Below, in pieces: positions 43,939-53,371 of a DNA stretch of 64,000 nt. The translations under genes and the position numbers were made by a program. Position 1 is the stretch's first letter. Each line of letters begins with the position of its first letter. The notes under the pieces were generated by a model, which had not been told where the DNA came from, did no database searches, and saw only the letters and a list, made by a program, of their open reading frames with translations. This DNA comes from Frigidibacter sp. RF13 (GTDB lineage Bacteria > Pseudomonadota > Alphaproteobacteria > Rhodobacterales > Rhodobacteraceae): contig NZ_JAPNUE010000004.1 of NCBI RefSeq assembly GCF_026626305.1, forward strand, positions 124,001-188,000. The letters are read 5' to 3'.

Positions 43939-44277
43939 ATGCGGATCGCATTCGCCTTTCTTCTCTCGCTCATTGCGCTTCCGGCCAGTGCGACGCCGGT
44001 GCCGGAGCGGGTTTGGCTGGGGGGCGAGCGGTTGACGGTCTATTTTCCGAACGGCGTGACCTGCCGCGCCGACGTTGGCCAGACCGGTGGCGCGGGACGG
44101 CTGGAAGGCTGCCCGCATGCCGCTGACTGGCAGGTCGTGGTCCGCAAGCGCAATTATCTCGAGCCTCTGCTCGGTGCCGCCGTCTCGCCCTATGCGGTGG
44201 TGACGATCACCGATGGGCGTGGCCGGGTGACCCGGTTCCGCACGCCGCCGTCGCTCGGGCGCGACGACAGGCACTGA
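43939..44277 (+). CDS. Secreted small protein of unknown function
   Basis: 112 residues. Signal peptide MRIAFAFLLSLIALPASA; the mature part has two cysteines (residues about 42 and 57, near VTCRADVG and EGCPHA) that can pair in the periplasm. The start is 4 bases after the permease stop, so it is co-transcribed. No known family recognised. Confidence 0.72.
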   Translation: MRIAFAFLLSLIALPASATPVPERVWLGGERLTVYFPNGVTCRADVGQTGGAGRLEGCPHAADWQVVVRKRNYLEPLLGAAVSPYAVVTITDGRGRVTRFRTPPSLGRDDRH

Positions 44278-44288
44278 CTGCCCCGGGG

Positions 44289-44323
44289 TTGCGGGTTGCA
44301 GGGCGCCTGCCTATAGAGGCGCC
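44289..44323 (+). promoter_or_regulatory. yebC promoter inside an inverted repeat
   Basis: TTGCGG (44289-44294), 17 bases, TATAGA (44312-44317). The -10 lies between the arms GGCGCCT (44302-44308) and AGGCGCC (44317-44323). The pccB upstream region has a closely similar TATAGAGG box. Confidence 0.5.
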
Positions 44324-44349
44324 AAACCAGCTATCTGTCGGAGAAGGTC

Positions 44350-45090
44350 ATGGCAGGCCATTCCAAATGGGCCAATATCCAGCATCGCAAGGGCAAGCAG
44401 GATGCGGCGCGCTCGAAGATGTTCTCGAAACTGGCAAAGGAGATCACCGTCTCCGCCAAGATGGGCGACCCTGACCCAGAGAAGAACCCGCGCCTGAGGC
44501 TGGCGGTGAAGGCGGCGAAAGCCCAGTCGATGCCGAAGGACGTGATCGAGCGGGCGATCAAGAAGTCCATGGGCGGCGATGCGGCAGATTACACCGAGAT
44601 CCGCTATGAGGGCTATGGCGTGAACGGGATCGCGATCATCGTCGAGGCGATGACGGATAACCTCAACCGAACCGCCTCGAACGTGCGGTCCTATTTCACC
44701 AAATGCGGTGGCAACCTTGGCCAGACCGGCTCGGTTTCCCATTCCTTCGACCGTGTGGGGGAAGTCAGCTTCAAACCCGAGGCGGGCGATGCCGATACGG
44801 TGATGATGGCGGCGCTCGATGCAGGCGCCAATGACGTCGAGAGCGATGAAGAGGGCCACTGGATCTATTGCGACGCCGATGCGCTCAGCGACGTGACCGA
44901 GGTGCTGGAAAAGGCGCTGGGCGAGAGCGAGGAGGCCAAGCTCGTCTGGAAGCCGCAGTCACGGACCGAGGTCGATCTGGAGACGGCCGAGAAGCTGATG
45001 AAGCTGATCGATCTTCTGGAAGAGGACGATGACGTCCAGACCGTGACCCATAATTTCGACGTGCCCGACGAGGTCGCCGCAGCGCTTTGA
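44350..45090 (+). CDS. yebC: YebC/PmpR-family transcriptional/translational factor
   Basis: 246 residues, the normal length. Opens [20 protein letters not shown] and continues with [19 protein letters not shown] and [19 protein letters not shown]. YebC-like proteins bind DNA or assist ribosomes at proline runs. The gene is often beside ruvC elsewhere, but not here. Confidence 0.96.
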   Translation: MAGHSKWANIQHRKGKQDAARSKMFSKLAKEITVSAKMGDPDPEKNPRLRLAVKAAKAQSMPKDVIERAIKKSMGGDAADYTEIRYEGYGVNGIAIIVEAMTDNLNRTASNVRSYFTKCGGNLGQTGSVSHSFDRVGEVSFKPEAGDADTVMMAALDAGANDVESDEEGHWIYCDADALSDVTEVLEKALGESEEAKLVWKPQSRTEVDLETAEKLMKLIDLLEEDDDVQTVTHNFDVPDEVAAAL

Positions 45091-45120
45091 GATGTCGTCC
45101 GGGCTTCGCCCGGCCGACCC

Positions 45121-45177
45121 GTGCGAGGGGGCGCTGCCCCCTCGCGCTCCCCCGGAGTATTTCGGGACAGAACGTGG
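45121..45177 (+). repeat. REP-like element, tail type B
   Basis: Perfect dyad GCGAGGGGGC-GCT-GCCCCCTCGC (45123-45145), then CCCCCGGAGTATTTCGGGAC and AGAACGTG. The tail matches the one after rnd at 23361-23381. Lies between yebC and the convergent ArgP-like gene. Confidence 0.75.
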
Positions 45178-45196
45178 GACGAGGATTTTCGGCGGC

Positions 45197-46078
45197 TCAG
45201 GCCGGGGTTAGGGCGGCTTTGGCGGCCCGGCGGACGGCTGCTGTAAGCGGCGCGAGGAGCGTCGCATGCAGGCGGCTCACCTGCCAGTGGAGAGGCGTCA
45301 GAAGCGGGTGGTCCGGGGCAAGATCGACGAGGGCTCCGCGGGCGAGGTGGTCTGCGATCAGATGTTCGGGGTTCATGCCCCAGCCGAGGCCGAGGAGAGC
45401 GGCTTCGACAAAGGCGTGGCTCGAGGCGATGTGATGTGTGGGGAGGGTGACCGGCCTGCCGGTGAGCGCCTGTGCCCAGTCGGCCTGTAGCCGGTCTTTG
45501 CTGTTGAAGGTGAGCGCGGGGGCGCGGGAGAGCGTGTCGGCGGTTATTCCGCCCGGAAACCAGCAGTCGCGGAAAGCCGGGGCGCAGGTGGCGCGGTAGG
45601 CGAGCGCGCCGATTGCATGCGCGGTGGCGCCCTGCACCGGGTTGGAGGCAGCGGTGAGCGCGGCGGCAACCTCGCCGCGCCTGAGAAGTTCCGCCGAATG
45701 GTCCTGATCGTCGATCACCAGATCGAAGAGCAGATCGGGTGTCGCCGCCAGCGCGGGCAGGACCCAGGTGGCGAGGCTGTCGGCATTGACGGCGATCCGC
45801 ACGGTTGGTCTGGTGCGGTCGCCGCCGAGACCGAGGTCGCGCATCAGCGTGTTTTCGAGAAGCGCCAGATCGTCGGCATGGCGGGCGAGCCTTTGGCCCG
45901 CCTCGGTTGCCTGCGCGGGCTGGGTGCGCAGCACCAGGATCGTGCCAAGCCTTTCTTCGAGCGCGCGCAGGCGCTGCGAGATCGCCGAGGGCGTCACATT
46001 CAGCGCCCGTGCCGCGCCTTCAAAAGAGCCGGTGCGCAGGATCGCGGCGAGGGTGGCGAGTTGGTCGGGATCAATCAT
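45197..46078 (-). CDS. argP: ArgP/IciA-like LysR regulator
   Basis: 293 residues. Helix-turn-helix with ALNVTPSAISQRLRALEERL and the ArgP-type effector domain: VRIAVNADSLATWVLPAL and TFNSKDRLQADWAQALTG. In known relatives it senses lysine and arginine and activates the exporter ArgO/LysE. The lysE-type gene diverges 92 bp away behind a small ACT gene, the expected arrangement. Confidence 0.93.
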   Translation of the reverse strand: MIDPDQLATLAAILRTGSFEGAARALNVTPSAISQRLRALEERLGTILVLRTQPAQATEAGQRLARHADDLALLENTLMRDLGLGGDRTRPTVRIAVNADSLATWVLPALAATPDLLFDLVIDDQDHSAELLRRGEVAAALTAASNPVQGATAHAIGALAYRATCAPAFRDCWFPGGITADTLSRAPALTFNSKDRLQADWAQALTGRPVTLPTHHIASSHAFVEAALLGLGWGMNPEHLIADHLARGALVDLAPDHPLLTPLHWQVSRLHATLLAPLTAAVRRAAKAALTPA

Positions 46079-46170
46079 TAGAGCTGCTTAACAGATGTTA
46101 TTTAAATTAAGTAGTACTGAGCTTATCCTGGCCCTATTCCGTCGGGCATCAAGCAAGAGAGGGGCGAAGG

Positions 46171-46569
46171 ATGAAATGCGAAACATCCCTGGAGCGGCTG
46201 TTGAGCGGGATGCGCCCGGTGCTGCATGCAGAGGAATATGGCTATGGGCAGCTCGCACCCGACACGCCGTTGCCAGCGGGACTGGTGCCCTTTGCAACGG
46301 TGGCGGAGGAGGAAGGGCTGACCATCGTCGCGCCGGTTGCCGATCTGGTCCGGCATGATATCCGCCATGAAGCCGGCTGGGCGCGGATATCGCTGAGCGT
46401 CCATTCCGACCTTTCGGCTGTCGGCCTGACGGCTGCCTTTGCCTCCGCGCTCGCGCGTGAGGGCATCAGCGCCAATGTCGTGGCGGGCCTCTTTCACGAC
46501 CATCTTTTCCTGCAATGGGACAGGCGCGACGACGCGATGGCCGCGCTCGTGGCCTTGAGCCATGATTGA
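46171..46569 (+). CDS. ACT-domain protein
   Basis: 132 residues, with two ACT-like halves: ISLSVHSDLSAVGLTAAFAS and ALAREGISANVVAGLFHDHLF match the ACT-7/DUF2241 type that binds amino acids. It overlaps the exporter gene by 8 bases. A role as amino-acid sensor or accessory of LysE is inference. Confidence 0.8.
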   Translation: MKCETSLERLLSGMRPVLHAEEYGYGQLAPDTPLPAGLVPFATVAEEEGLTIVAPVADLVRHDIRHEAGWARISLSVHSDLSAVGLTAAFASALAREGISANVVAGLFHDHLFLQWDRRDDAMAALVALSHD

Positions 46570-47164
46570 GGCGGCTTTCGCCGGGTTCCGGCTGGGGCTT
46601 GGCCTAATCCTCGCCATCGGGGCGCAGAATGCCATGGTTCTGCGGCAGGGCCTGAGGCGCGAACATGTGTTCGCGGTTTGCCTGTTTTGCGCCGCTTCGG
46701 ACGCCGCTCTGATAGCGGCGGGCGTTTCGGGCTTTTCCTTCGCCTCGGCACGGCTGCCATGGCTCGCGCCTGCGTTGCGCTGGAGCGGGGTTGCCTTTCT
46801 TCTGTGGTACGGCGCGCGGTCCTTCTGGGCAGCGTTCCGGGGCGGGGAAGCCTTGCGCGCGGCCGAAGGCGCGCCGCCGCCGCTGGGCCGTGTGCTGGCA
46901 ATGATCGCGGCGGTCACCTGGCTCAATCCGCATGTCTATCTCGATACGGTGGTGCTGATCGGCTCCATCGCCGCGCAATATCCCGGTCGGACGCTGGCCT
47001 TCGGCCTCGGCGCGGCGGCCTCGTCCTTCGCCTTTTTCTTCTCGCTCGGTTACGGGGCGCGGCTTCTGGCGCCGGTCTTCGCGCGCCCGCGCGCCTGGGT
47101 GGTGCTCGATCTTTTCGTGGGGGCGCTGATGTGGTCGCTCGCCTGGGGGATCGCCTTCGGCTGA
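46562..47164 (+). CDS. LysE/ArgO-type basic amino-acid exporter
   Basis: 200 residues, six hydrophobic segments. The family opening GFRLGLGLILAIGAQNAMVLRQG and the NPHVYLDTVVLIGS loop are present. Exports lysine or arginine and related basic amino acids through the inner membrane. Controlled, by analogy, by the divergent ArgP-like regulator. Confidence 0.9.
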   Translation: MIEAAFAGFRLGLGLILAIGAQNAMVLRQGLRREHVFAVCLFCAASDAALIAAGVSGFSFASARLPWLAPALRWSGVAFLLWYGARSFWAAFRGGEALRAAEGAPPPLGRVLAMIAAVTWLNPHVYLDTVVLIGSIAAQYPGRTLAFGLGAAASSFAFFFSLGYGARLLAPVFARPRAWVVLDLFVGALMWSLAWGIAFG

Positions 47165-47220
47165 GCTTGTGTTCCCGCGCCTGATCTGGTCTGGCTCGGC
47201 CGGACGAGCAGGGTGGTCGG

Positions 47221-48126
47221 ATGACGATAGCGGAAAGACAGGCGCCTCTGGCGGGTATCCTCTGGATGGTGCTGAGCGGGCTGAGCTTTGTTGCGGTCAA
47301 CGGCACCGTCCATCATCTGGGTACGGCACTGCCTTCGGCGGAAAGCGCCTTCATCCGTTTTCTCTACGGGCTGGTTTTTCTGGCGGTACCGCTCTGGCGC
47401 GTCCTGCGGGCGGGATTGCCCAAGGGGGCGCTGAGGATGATCGCCCTGCGCGGTGGCCTGCATACGGTGGCTGTCATCCTGTGGTTCTATGCCATGGCGC
47501 GCATTCCGATCGCCGATGTGACGGCGATCGGTTATCTGAGCCCGATCGTGGTGACGGCGGGGGCGGCGCTGCTGCTGGGCGAGCCGATCGCCGCGCGGCG
47601 GATCATGGCGATAGCCGTCGCACTCGTCGGGGCGCTGATCGTGCTCAGGCCGGGGCTGCGCGAGCTTGCGCCCGGCCACCTGGCGCAGGTGGGGGCCGCC
47701 ACTTTCTTCGGCCTGTCCTACATTGTCGCCAAGCGGCTTTCGGCGGTTTTGCCCGCCGGGGCGCTGGTGGCGCTTCTGTCAGTGTCGGTCGCGCTTGGCC
47801 TTGCGCCCTTTGCTCTTTGGGCCTGGGTCACGCCGACACTCGCTCAGTTGGCCGCGCTGGCGGTCGTGGCCTTGTTCGCGACGCTCGGCCATTATTTCAT
47901 GGCCCGCGCCTTCGCCGTGGCGCCGGTCAGTGTCACGCAGCCGGTGATATTCCTTCAACTCGTTTGGGCGACGCTTCTGGGTTTCTTCGCTTTCGGCGAG
48001 CGGGTTGACCCGTATGTGCTTCTCGGCGGGGCGATCATCATCGGCGCGATCAGCTACATGAGCTGGCGCGAGGCGCAAATTGCACGGGCGGGCGTGACCC
48101 CGCCCGCCGGTGCCGAAAGGGTCTGA
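47221..48126 (+). CDS. EamA-family (DMT) transporter
   Basis: 301 residues in two EamA repeats with ten membrane segments; repeats begin around LAGILWMVLSGLSFVAVNGT and LAQVGAATFFGLSYIVAKRL. Efflux of a metabolite is likely but the substrate is unknown. Same strand as lysE and separated by 56 bp; convergent with choV with 3 bp between stop codons. Confidence 0.88.
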   Translation: MTIAERQAPLAGILWMVLSGLSFVAVNGTVHHLGTALPSAESAFIRFLYGLVFLAVPLWRVLRAGLPKGALRMIALRGGLHTVAVILWFYAMARIPIADVTAIGYLSPIVVTAGAALLLGEPIAARRIMAIAVALVGALIVLRPGLRELAPGHLAQVGAATFFGLSYIVAKRLSAVLPAGALVALLSVSVALGLAPFALWAWVTPTLAQLAALAVVALFATLGHYFMARAFAVAPVSVTQPVIFLQLVWATLLGFFAFGERVDPYVLLGGAIIIGAISYMSWREAQIARAGVTPPAGAERV

Positions 48127-48129
48127 CTC

Positions 48130-49182
48130 TCAACCGCGCGGGTCGAGGAGCCGGGCGATTACCGTCTTGCGCGACACCTGGCCCACGACCTTGCCGTGAT
48201 CTGTCACCTCAAGCGCGCGCGTTTCGTCCTTCAGCCGCGCCATCACATCCTTGATCGGCGTGTCGATGTCGCACTGTCCGGTCGTGGGCGTGCTGTTCGG
48301 CGTGGGTTCGATCGCGTCGCGTGCGGTCAGCACCGAGAGCGGGTTCATGTGATTGACGAAATCCGCCACATAGTCCGAGACCGGATTGGCGATGATCTCG
48401 CGCGCGGTGCCGCATTGCACGATCCGCCCTCCCTCCATCAGCGCGATCCGGTTGCCGATCTTGAAGGCCTCGTCCAGATCGTGGCTGACGAAGATGATCG
48501 TGCGGTGGAGTTTCGCCTGCAACTCCAGAAGCTCGTCTTGCAGACGGGTGCGGATCAGCGGATCGAGGGCGGAGAAAGGCTCGTCCATCAAGAGGATCGG
48601 CGCATCGGTGACGAAGGCGCGGGCGAGGCCCACGCGCTGCTGCATGCCGCCGGAAAGTTCGCCCACCTTAGCGTCGGCCCGTTCGGAAAGGCCGACGAGG
48701 GCAAGTTGCTGGTCGACCCGTTCCCGCATCTGGGAAGGCGTCTGGCCTGCAAGCTCCAGCCCCAGGCCGACGTTTTCCCGAACCGTTCGCCACGGCAACA
48801 GGCCGAACTGCTGGAAGACCATTGCCACGCATTCGCGCCGGACTTTCAGCAGGTCCTCACGGTTGGCGCCACCGACCTCGCAGCTCCAGTCGCCGTCATG
48901 GACGGTCACTGCGCCCCGACAGACCGGGTTCAACCCGTTGACCGCGCGCAGGAGCGTCGACTTGCCTGAGCCGGAAAGGCCCATCAGCACGAGAATCTCG
49001 CCGCGCGCCACGGTCAGCGAACAATCGTGAACGCCAAGGATCTGGCCGGTCGCTTTCTGTATCTCCGACCGGCTCATGCCCTTGTCCATCAGGGGCAGGG
49101 CCTTACCGGGCTCATTGCCGAAGACGATGTTGACCTTGTTGAATTCGACCGCGATCTCGGGTGTTTGCAGGTCCTTGGCCAT
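48130..49182 (-). CDS. choV: Choline/betaine ABC transporter ATPase
   Basis: 350 residues. Walker A GLSGSGKST, signature LSGGMQQR, Walker B LLMDEP and H-loop VSHD are intact, and the long N-terminal segment plus C-terminal CBS-like region (VMARLKDETRALEVTDHGKV) fit the ProV/ChoV type. The start ATG overlaps the choW stop; an upstream GTG codon is possible. Third gene of the choXWV order. Confidence 0.9.
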   Translation of the reverse strand: MAKDLQTPEIAVEFNKVNIVFGNEPGKALPLMDKGMSRSEIQKATGQILGVHDCSLTVARGEILVLMGLSGSGKSTLLRAVNGLNPVCRGAVTVHDGDWSCEVGGANREDLLKVRRECVAMVFQQFGLLPWRTVRENVGLGLELAGQTPSQMRERVDQQLALVGLSERADAKVGELSGGMQQRVGLARAFVTDAPILLMDEPFSALDPLIRTRLQDELLELQAKLHRTIIFVSHDLDEAFKIGNRIALMEGGRIVQCGTAREIIANPVSDYVADFVNHMNPLSVLTARDAIEPTPNSTPTTGQCDIDTPIKDVMARLKDETRALEVTDHGKVVGQVSRKTVIARLLDPRG

Positions 49183-50030
49183 CACGCATTCCCCTTGCGC
49201 AGCATCCGGTCGAGCACGATGGCCACGACCACGATCACAAAGCCCGATTCAAAGCCGAGCGCGGTATTGACGGAATTGAGCGCGCGGACAACCGGCACGC
49301 CAAGGCCGTTTGCGCCGACGAGCGCGGCAATCACGACCATCGAGAGCGAGAGCATGATGGTCTGGTTCAGCCCGGCCATGATCTGCGGGAAAGCGTAGGG
49401 CAGTTCGGCCTTCCACAAAACCTGGCGCTTGGTGGCCCCGAAGGCGGTCAGCGCCTCGGTGAGCGCGGCGGGTGTGTTCGAGACGCCGAGATGGGTCAGG
49501 CGGATCGGGGCGGGCAGCACGAAGATCACGGTCGCGATCAGGCCCGGCACCATGCCGAGGCCGAAGAAGACGATCGCGGGGATCAGATAGACGAAGGTCG
49601 GCAGCGTCTGCATCAGGTCGAGGATCGGCTGCATCGCCGTATAGAGCCTCGGCCGGTGGGCGGCAGCAATGCCGATCGGCACGCCAAGTCCCATGCAGAC
49701 GACGCAGGAGGCGAGGATCAGCGTGAGGCTCTCGGCGGTTTCGTCCCAGTAGCCCTGATTGAGGATGAAGAGGAAACCGAAGAGGACGAACAGGCAGATC
49801 TTCCAGTTGCGCTGCAGATACCAGGTGAGCGCGACAGCGAGCGCCACGATGATCAGCGGATGCGGCGTTTCAAGGCACCAGAGGATGCCCTTGATCAGCA
49901 GTTCCATCGTGTCCGCGAGGAAATCGAAGAACCAGCTGAAATTCTCCTTCAGCCAGTCGAATGCCGTCTTCGATATCTTGCCGACCGGAAGTTTGTAGTC
50001 GGCCAGCCACAGCTGTTCGAGCCAGTCCAT
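49182..50030 (-). CDS. choW: Choline/betaine ABC transporter permease
   Basis: 282 residues with six hydrophobic segments. The N-terminal soluble stretch with many Trp/Phe (FDWLKENFSWFFDFLADTME) and the PTFVYLIPAIVFFGLG permease segment match ChoW/ProW. The coupling loop is EALTAFGATKRQVLWKAELP. Confidence 0.9.
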   Translation of the reverse strand: MDWLEQLWLADYKLPVGKISKTAFDWLKENFSWFFDFLADTMELLIKGILWCLETPHPLIIVALAVALTWYLQRNWKICLFVLFGFLFILNQGYWDETAESLTLILASCVVCMGLGVPIGIAAAHRPRLYTAMQPILDLMQTLPTFVYLIPAIVFFGLGMVPGLIATVIFVLPAPIRLTHLGVSNTPAALTEALTAFGATKRQVLWKAELPYAFPQIMAGLNQTIMLSLSMVVIAALVGANGLGVPVVRALNSVNTALGFESGFVIVVVAIVLDRMLRKGNA

Positions 50031-50119
50031 CGCGCTCCCCTTCGCTTTGTTGGCGTTTGAAAGGCGGCAGCGAAGCTTCGCTGCCGCCGGGCATCTGATT
50101 GATCAGGGGCCGAGGCCAC

Positions 50120-51046
50120 TTATTGCAGCGCCGCCGTCACCGCTGCCATCGCATCGCCGCCGTCCTTGGTCGTCACGCCGTCGAGCCAGGGGCCAAGCAC
50201 ATCGGCATTGGCGCCGAGCCAGGCCTTGGCGGCATCCATCGGATCGGCGCCGTCATTGAGGATCGCGCCCATGATCTCGTTTTCCATGGCCAGCGTGAAT
50301 TCGAGGTTCTGCAGAAGCTTGCCCTGGTTGGGGCATTCGGCCACATAGCCCGCGCGCACGTTCGTTGCCACTTCCGCCCCGCCGAAGTTCGGCCCGAAGA
50401 TGTCGTCGCCGCCCGACAAATAGGTCATCTTGAAGTTGGCGTTCATCGGATGGGGTTCCCAGCCGAGGAAAACGATCGGTTTGCCGTCGCCGTTGTGCTT
50501 GGCCACTTCGGCCAGCATGCCCTGTTCCGAGCTTTCGATCACTTCGAACCCGTCGAGGTCGAACGTGTTCGCCGCGATCATGTCGATGATCAGGCGGTTG
50601 CCGTCATTGCCCGGCTCGATCCCGTAAATCTGGCCTTCCAGCGCATCCTTGTTGGCCGCGATCTTCGAGAAATCGTCGATCCCCAGCGCCGCGCCAGCCT
50701 CGTTGGTGGCAAGCGTGTATTTCGCGCCGACGAGATTAACGCGCACGGTTTCGACCGTGCCCGCATCGCGGTAGGGGGCGATGTCTGCCTCCATCGTCGG
50801 CATCCAGTTGCCAAGGAATACGTCGATATCGCCTTCGGCAAGGCCGGTATAGGTCACCGGCACCGACAGAACCTTGGTCTCGGTCTCGTAGCCGAGCGCT
50901 TCGAGAATCGTTGTTGTGACGGCGGTCGTAGCGGTGATGTCGGTCCAGCCGACATCCGAGAACACGACCTTGTCGCAGCCTTCCGCCGACGCCTGCGACG
51001 CGAATGCCAGCGCTGCGGACGCAAGCAGAATGGAACGAAGTTTCAT
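50120..51046 (-). CDS. choX: Choline-binding periplasmic protein
   Basis: 308 residues with signal peptide MKLRSILLASAALAFASQASA. The choline-binding motif style GCDKVVFSDVGWTDITATTA and FLGNWMPTMEADIAPYR fit ChoX, whose aromatic residues bind the trimethylammonium head. The start ATG (51044-51046) is preceded by GGGAGGC. Divergent from betI across a 289-bp operator region. Confidence 0.92.
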   Translation of the reverse strand: MKLRSILLASAALAFASQASAEGCDKVVFSDVGWTDITATTAVTTTILEALGYETETKVLSVPVTYTGLAEGDIDVFLGNWMPTMEADIAPYRDAGTVETVRVNLVGAKYTLATNEAGAALGIDDFSKIAANKDALEGQIYGIEPGNDGNRLIIDMIAANTFDLDGFEVIESSEQGMLAEVAKHNGDGKPIVFLGWEPHPMNANFKMTYLSGGDDIFGPNFGGAEVATNVRAGYVAECPNQGKLLQNLEFTLAMENEIMGAILNDGADPMDAAKAWLGANADVLGPWLDGVTTKDGGDAMAAVTAALQ

Positions 51047-51068
51047 GGCAGCCTCCCTAGTATTCTTG

Positions 51069-51291
51069 ATTGATGAGTCAATTAACATCATCGTCCCTTA
51101 CGTAAGCAAGAGGATTCTCGCGCGAGCGCATTTTCTTGCGCCGTGCAAGTCGCCCCCTGCGACAGCCCTGTGACAGCCGCCGTGACAGCCCCTGTGACAG
51201 AGTTGTGTCGGTGCTCAGGCTAGCGGAAGATCGGAAGGGTGCAAAGCCGGTTGACTCGGCCTGCCAGTTTTTTCTTGATTGACGAGTCAAT
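51069..51291. promoter_or_regulatory. Two BetI-type dyads flanking a short tandem repeat
   Basis: ATTGA-N4-TCAAT occurs at 51069-51082 (before choX) and 51278-51291 (before betI), with identical flanks TTCTTG and AA. BetI recognises such TGA-rich dyads. Between them GYGACAG occurs four times (51159, 51170, 51182, 51194) at 11-12 bp spacing. The two promoters would be co-repressed and relieved by choline. Confidence 0.75.
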
Positions 51292-51335
51292 AACCGCTCT
51301 TGTACTCGCATCCCCTCGTACCGAAAGGGCAGATC

Positions 51336-51920
51336 ATGCCGAAAGTTGGAATGGAGCCGATTCGCAAGGCGGCGCTGGTGAAGGCCACGATCCTCGAGAT
51401 CGGCCGCACCGGGTCGCTCGACGTCACGGTCAGCCAGATCGCCAAGCGCGCGGGCATGTCCTCGGCGCTGGCGCACCACTATTTCGGCTCGAAGGAACAG
51501 ATATTCCTTGCCGCGATGCGCCATATCCTCAGCCTTTATGGCGCCGAGGTCCGGGGGGCGCTCGCCATGGCCGAGGGTCCGCGGGCGCGACTGACGGCGA
51601 TTCTAAAGGCGAGCTTCACGGCCGTGAACTTCCGGCGCGAGGTGATCGGCGCCTGGCTGAATTTCTACGTCCTCGCCCAGACCGTGCCGGAAGCCAAGCG
51701 GCTGCTCCGGGTCTATCAGGCGCGGCTGCATACGAACCTTGTCTATGACCTCAGGCAGATCGTCGGCGACCGAGCCGAAGAGGTGGCGCGGGGGACCGCT
51801 GCGATGATCGATGGGGTCTATATCCGCGAGGCGCTGAAACAGCAGGCGACGCCCGATGGCGCGGCGGCGGCCGCAATGGCGCTCCAATATCTCACCTTGG
51901 AACTGGACCGGACAGAATGA
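51336..51920 (+). CDS. betI: Choline-responsive repressor BetI
   Basis: 194 residues. Opens [18 protein letters not shown], the usual BetI start, then the TetR helix-turn-helix [22 protein letters not shown]. Represses choline import and oxidation genes until choline is present. Overlaps betB by four bases. Confidence 0.95.
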   Translation: MPKVGMEPIRKAALVKATILEIGRTGSLDVTVSQIAKRAGMSSALAHHYFGSKEQIFLAAMRHILSLYGAEVRGALAMAEGPRARLTAILKASFTAVNFRREVIGAWLNFYVLAQTVPEAKRLLRVYQARLHTNLVYDLRQIVGDRAEEVARGTAAMIDGVYIREALKQQATPDGAAAAAMALQYLTLELDRTE

Positions 51921-53371
51921 TCGCACAACCTCGGGCAAGCCACTTCGTCGACGGCGCCTACCTTGAAGACGCGGCGGGCGCCGCGATTGATGTGACCTTC
52001 CCGGCGACGGGAGAGGTGATCGCCCGCGTGCATGAGGCGACGCCTGCCGTAGTCGAAAAGGCACTCGCCTCGGCTGAACGCGCGCAGAAGGCCTGGGGCA
52101 GGATGAAGCCCGTCGAACGCGCGCGCATTCTCAGCCACGCGGCCGGGATCATCCGCGACCGCAATCAGGCGCTGTCAGAACTGGAAACGCTCGACACCGG
52201 CAAACCGATTCAGGAAACCACGGTGGCCGATGCAACGTCAGGCGCCGACGCGCTGGAGTATTTCGCGGGGCTGGCCCCGACCGTCACCGGTGAAACCGTG
52301 CCCCTGGGCCGCGATTTCCTTTATACGATTCGCGAACCCCTGGGCGTCTGCGTGGGGATCGGCGCCTGGAACTACCCGACCCAGATCGCCTGCTGGAAAG
52401 CGGCACCCGCACTGGCGCTGGGCAATGCGATGATCTTCAAACCGTCCGAAGTGACGCCGCTTTGCGCGTTGAAGATCGCCGAGATCTTCATCGAGGCGGG
52501 CCTGCCGCCCGGGCTGTTCAATGTGGTGCAGGGCAGGGGGACTGTGGGCGCCGCGCTTGTGACCGACCCGCGCGTGGCGAAGGTATCGCTCACTGGCTCG
52601 GTGCCTACCGGTCGCAAGGTCTATCAAATGGCGGCCGAGGGTATCCGCCATGTGACGATGGAGCTGGGCGGTAAGTCGCCCTTGATCGTCTTCGATGACG
52701 CCGACGTCGAGAATGCGGTGGGCGGCGCAATGCTGGGGAACTTCTATTCCTCGGGGCAGGTCTGTTCGAACGGTACCCGCGTCTTCGTGCAGAAAGGCAT
52801 CAAGGATCGGTTCCTGAAGCGGCTGAAGGAACGGACCGAAGCGATCCGCCTTGGCGATCCGCGCGACCCGGAAACGCAGATGGGGCCGCTTGTCTCTGCT
52901 GCGCAGCTTGAGAAAGTTCTGGGCTATGTCGCGGCGGGCCAGGCCGAAGGCGCGCGTCTTCTAACCGGCGGTCACCGCGCCGGGCCGGGTAATGGCGCTT
53001 TCGTCGCGCCGACGGTCTTCGCCGATGTGACCGACGGGATGACCATCGCGCGGGAGGAGATTTTTGGGCCCGTCATGGCGGTTCTCGATTTCGAGACCGA
53101 GGAAGAGGTGATCGCACGGGCAAACGCCACCGAATTCGGCCTCGCCGCCGGGGTGTTCACCGCCGATCTCGCGCGTGGCCACCGGGTGGTGGCAGAGCTT
53201 CAGGCAGGCTCCTGCTGGATCAACGCCTATAATCTGACGCCGGTCGAGGGGCCGTTCGGCGGCGCAAAGCTGTCGGGTGTCGGGCGCGAGAATTCCAAGG
53301 CCGCCGTCGAGCATTACACGCAGGTGAAGTCGGTCTACGTGAACCTTGGCTCGGTCGAGGCGCCCTGGTAA
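51917..53371 (+). CDS. betB: Betaine aldehyde dehydrogenase
   Basis: 484 residues. Catalytic cysteine in [13 protein letters not shown], general-base Glu in [10 protein letters not shown] and NAD motif [12 protein letters not shown] are present. Oxidises betaine aldehyde to glycine betaine with NAD. Stop and the next start overlap (TAATG). Confidence 0.96.
   Translation: MIAQPRASHFVDGAYLEDAAGAAIDVTFPATGEVIARVHEATPAVVEKALASAERAQKAWGRMKPVERARILSHAAGIIRDRNQALSELETLDTGKPIQETTVADATSGADALEYFAGLAPTVTGETVPLGRDFLYTIREPLGVCVGIGAWNYPTQIACWKAAPALALGNAMIFKPSEVTPLCALKIAEIFIEAGLPPGLFNVVQGRGTVGAALVTDPRVAKVSLTGSVPTGRKVYQMAAEGIRHVTMELGGKSPLIVFDDADVENAVGGAMLGNFYSSGQVCSNGTRVFVQKGIKDRFLKRLKERTEAIRLGDPRDPETQMGPLVSAAQLEKVLGYVAAGQAEGARLLTGGHRAGPGNGAFVAPTVFADVTDGMTIAREEIFGPVMAVLDFETEEEVIARANATEFGLAAGVFTADLARGHRVVAELQAGSCWINAYNLTPVEGPFGGAKLSGVGRENSKAAVEHYTQVKSVYVNLGSVEAPW

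Noticed and set aside
51158-51200. CRISPR-like array from the four GYGACAG copies
   Set aside because: Units are 7 bases on an 11-12 bp period, far too short for repeats and spacers.
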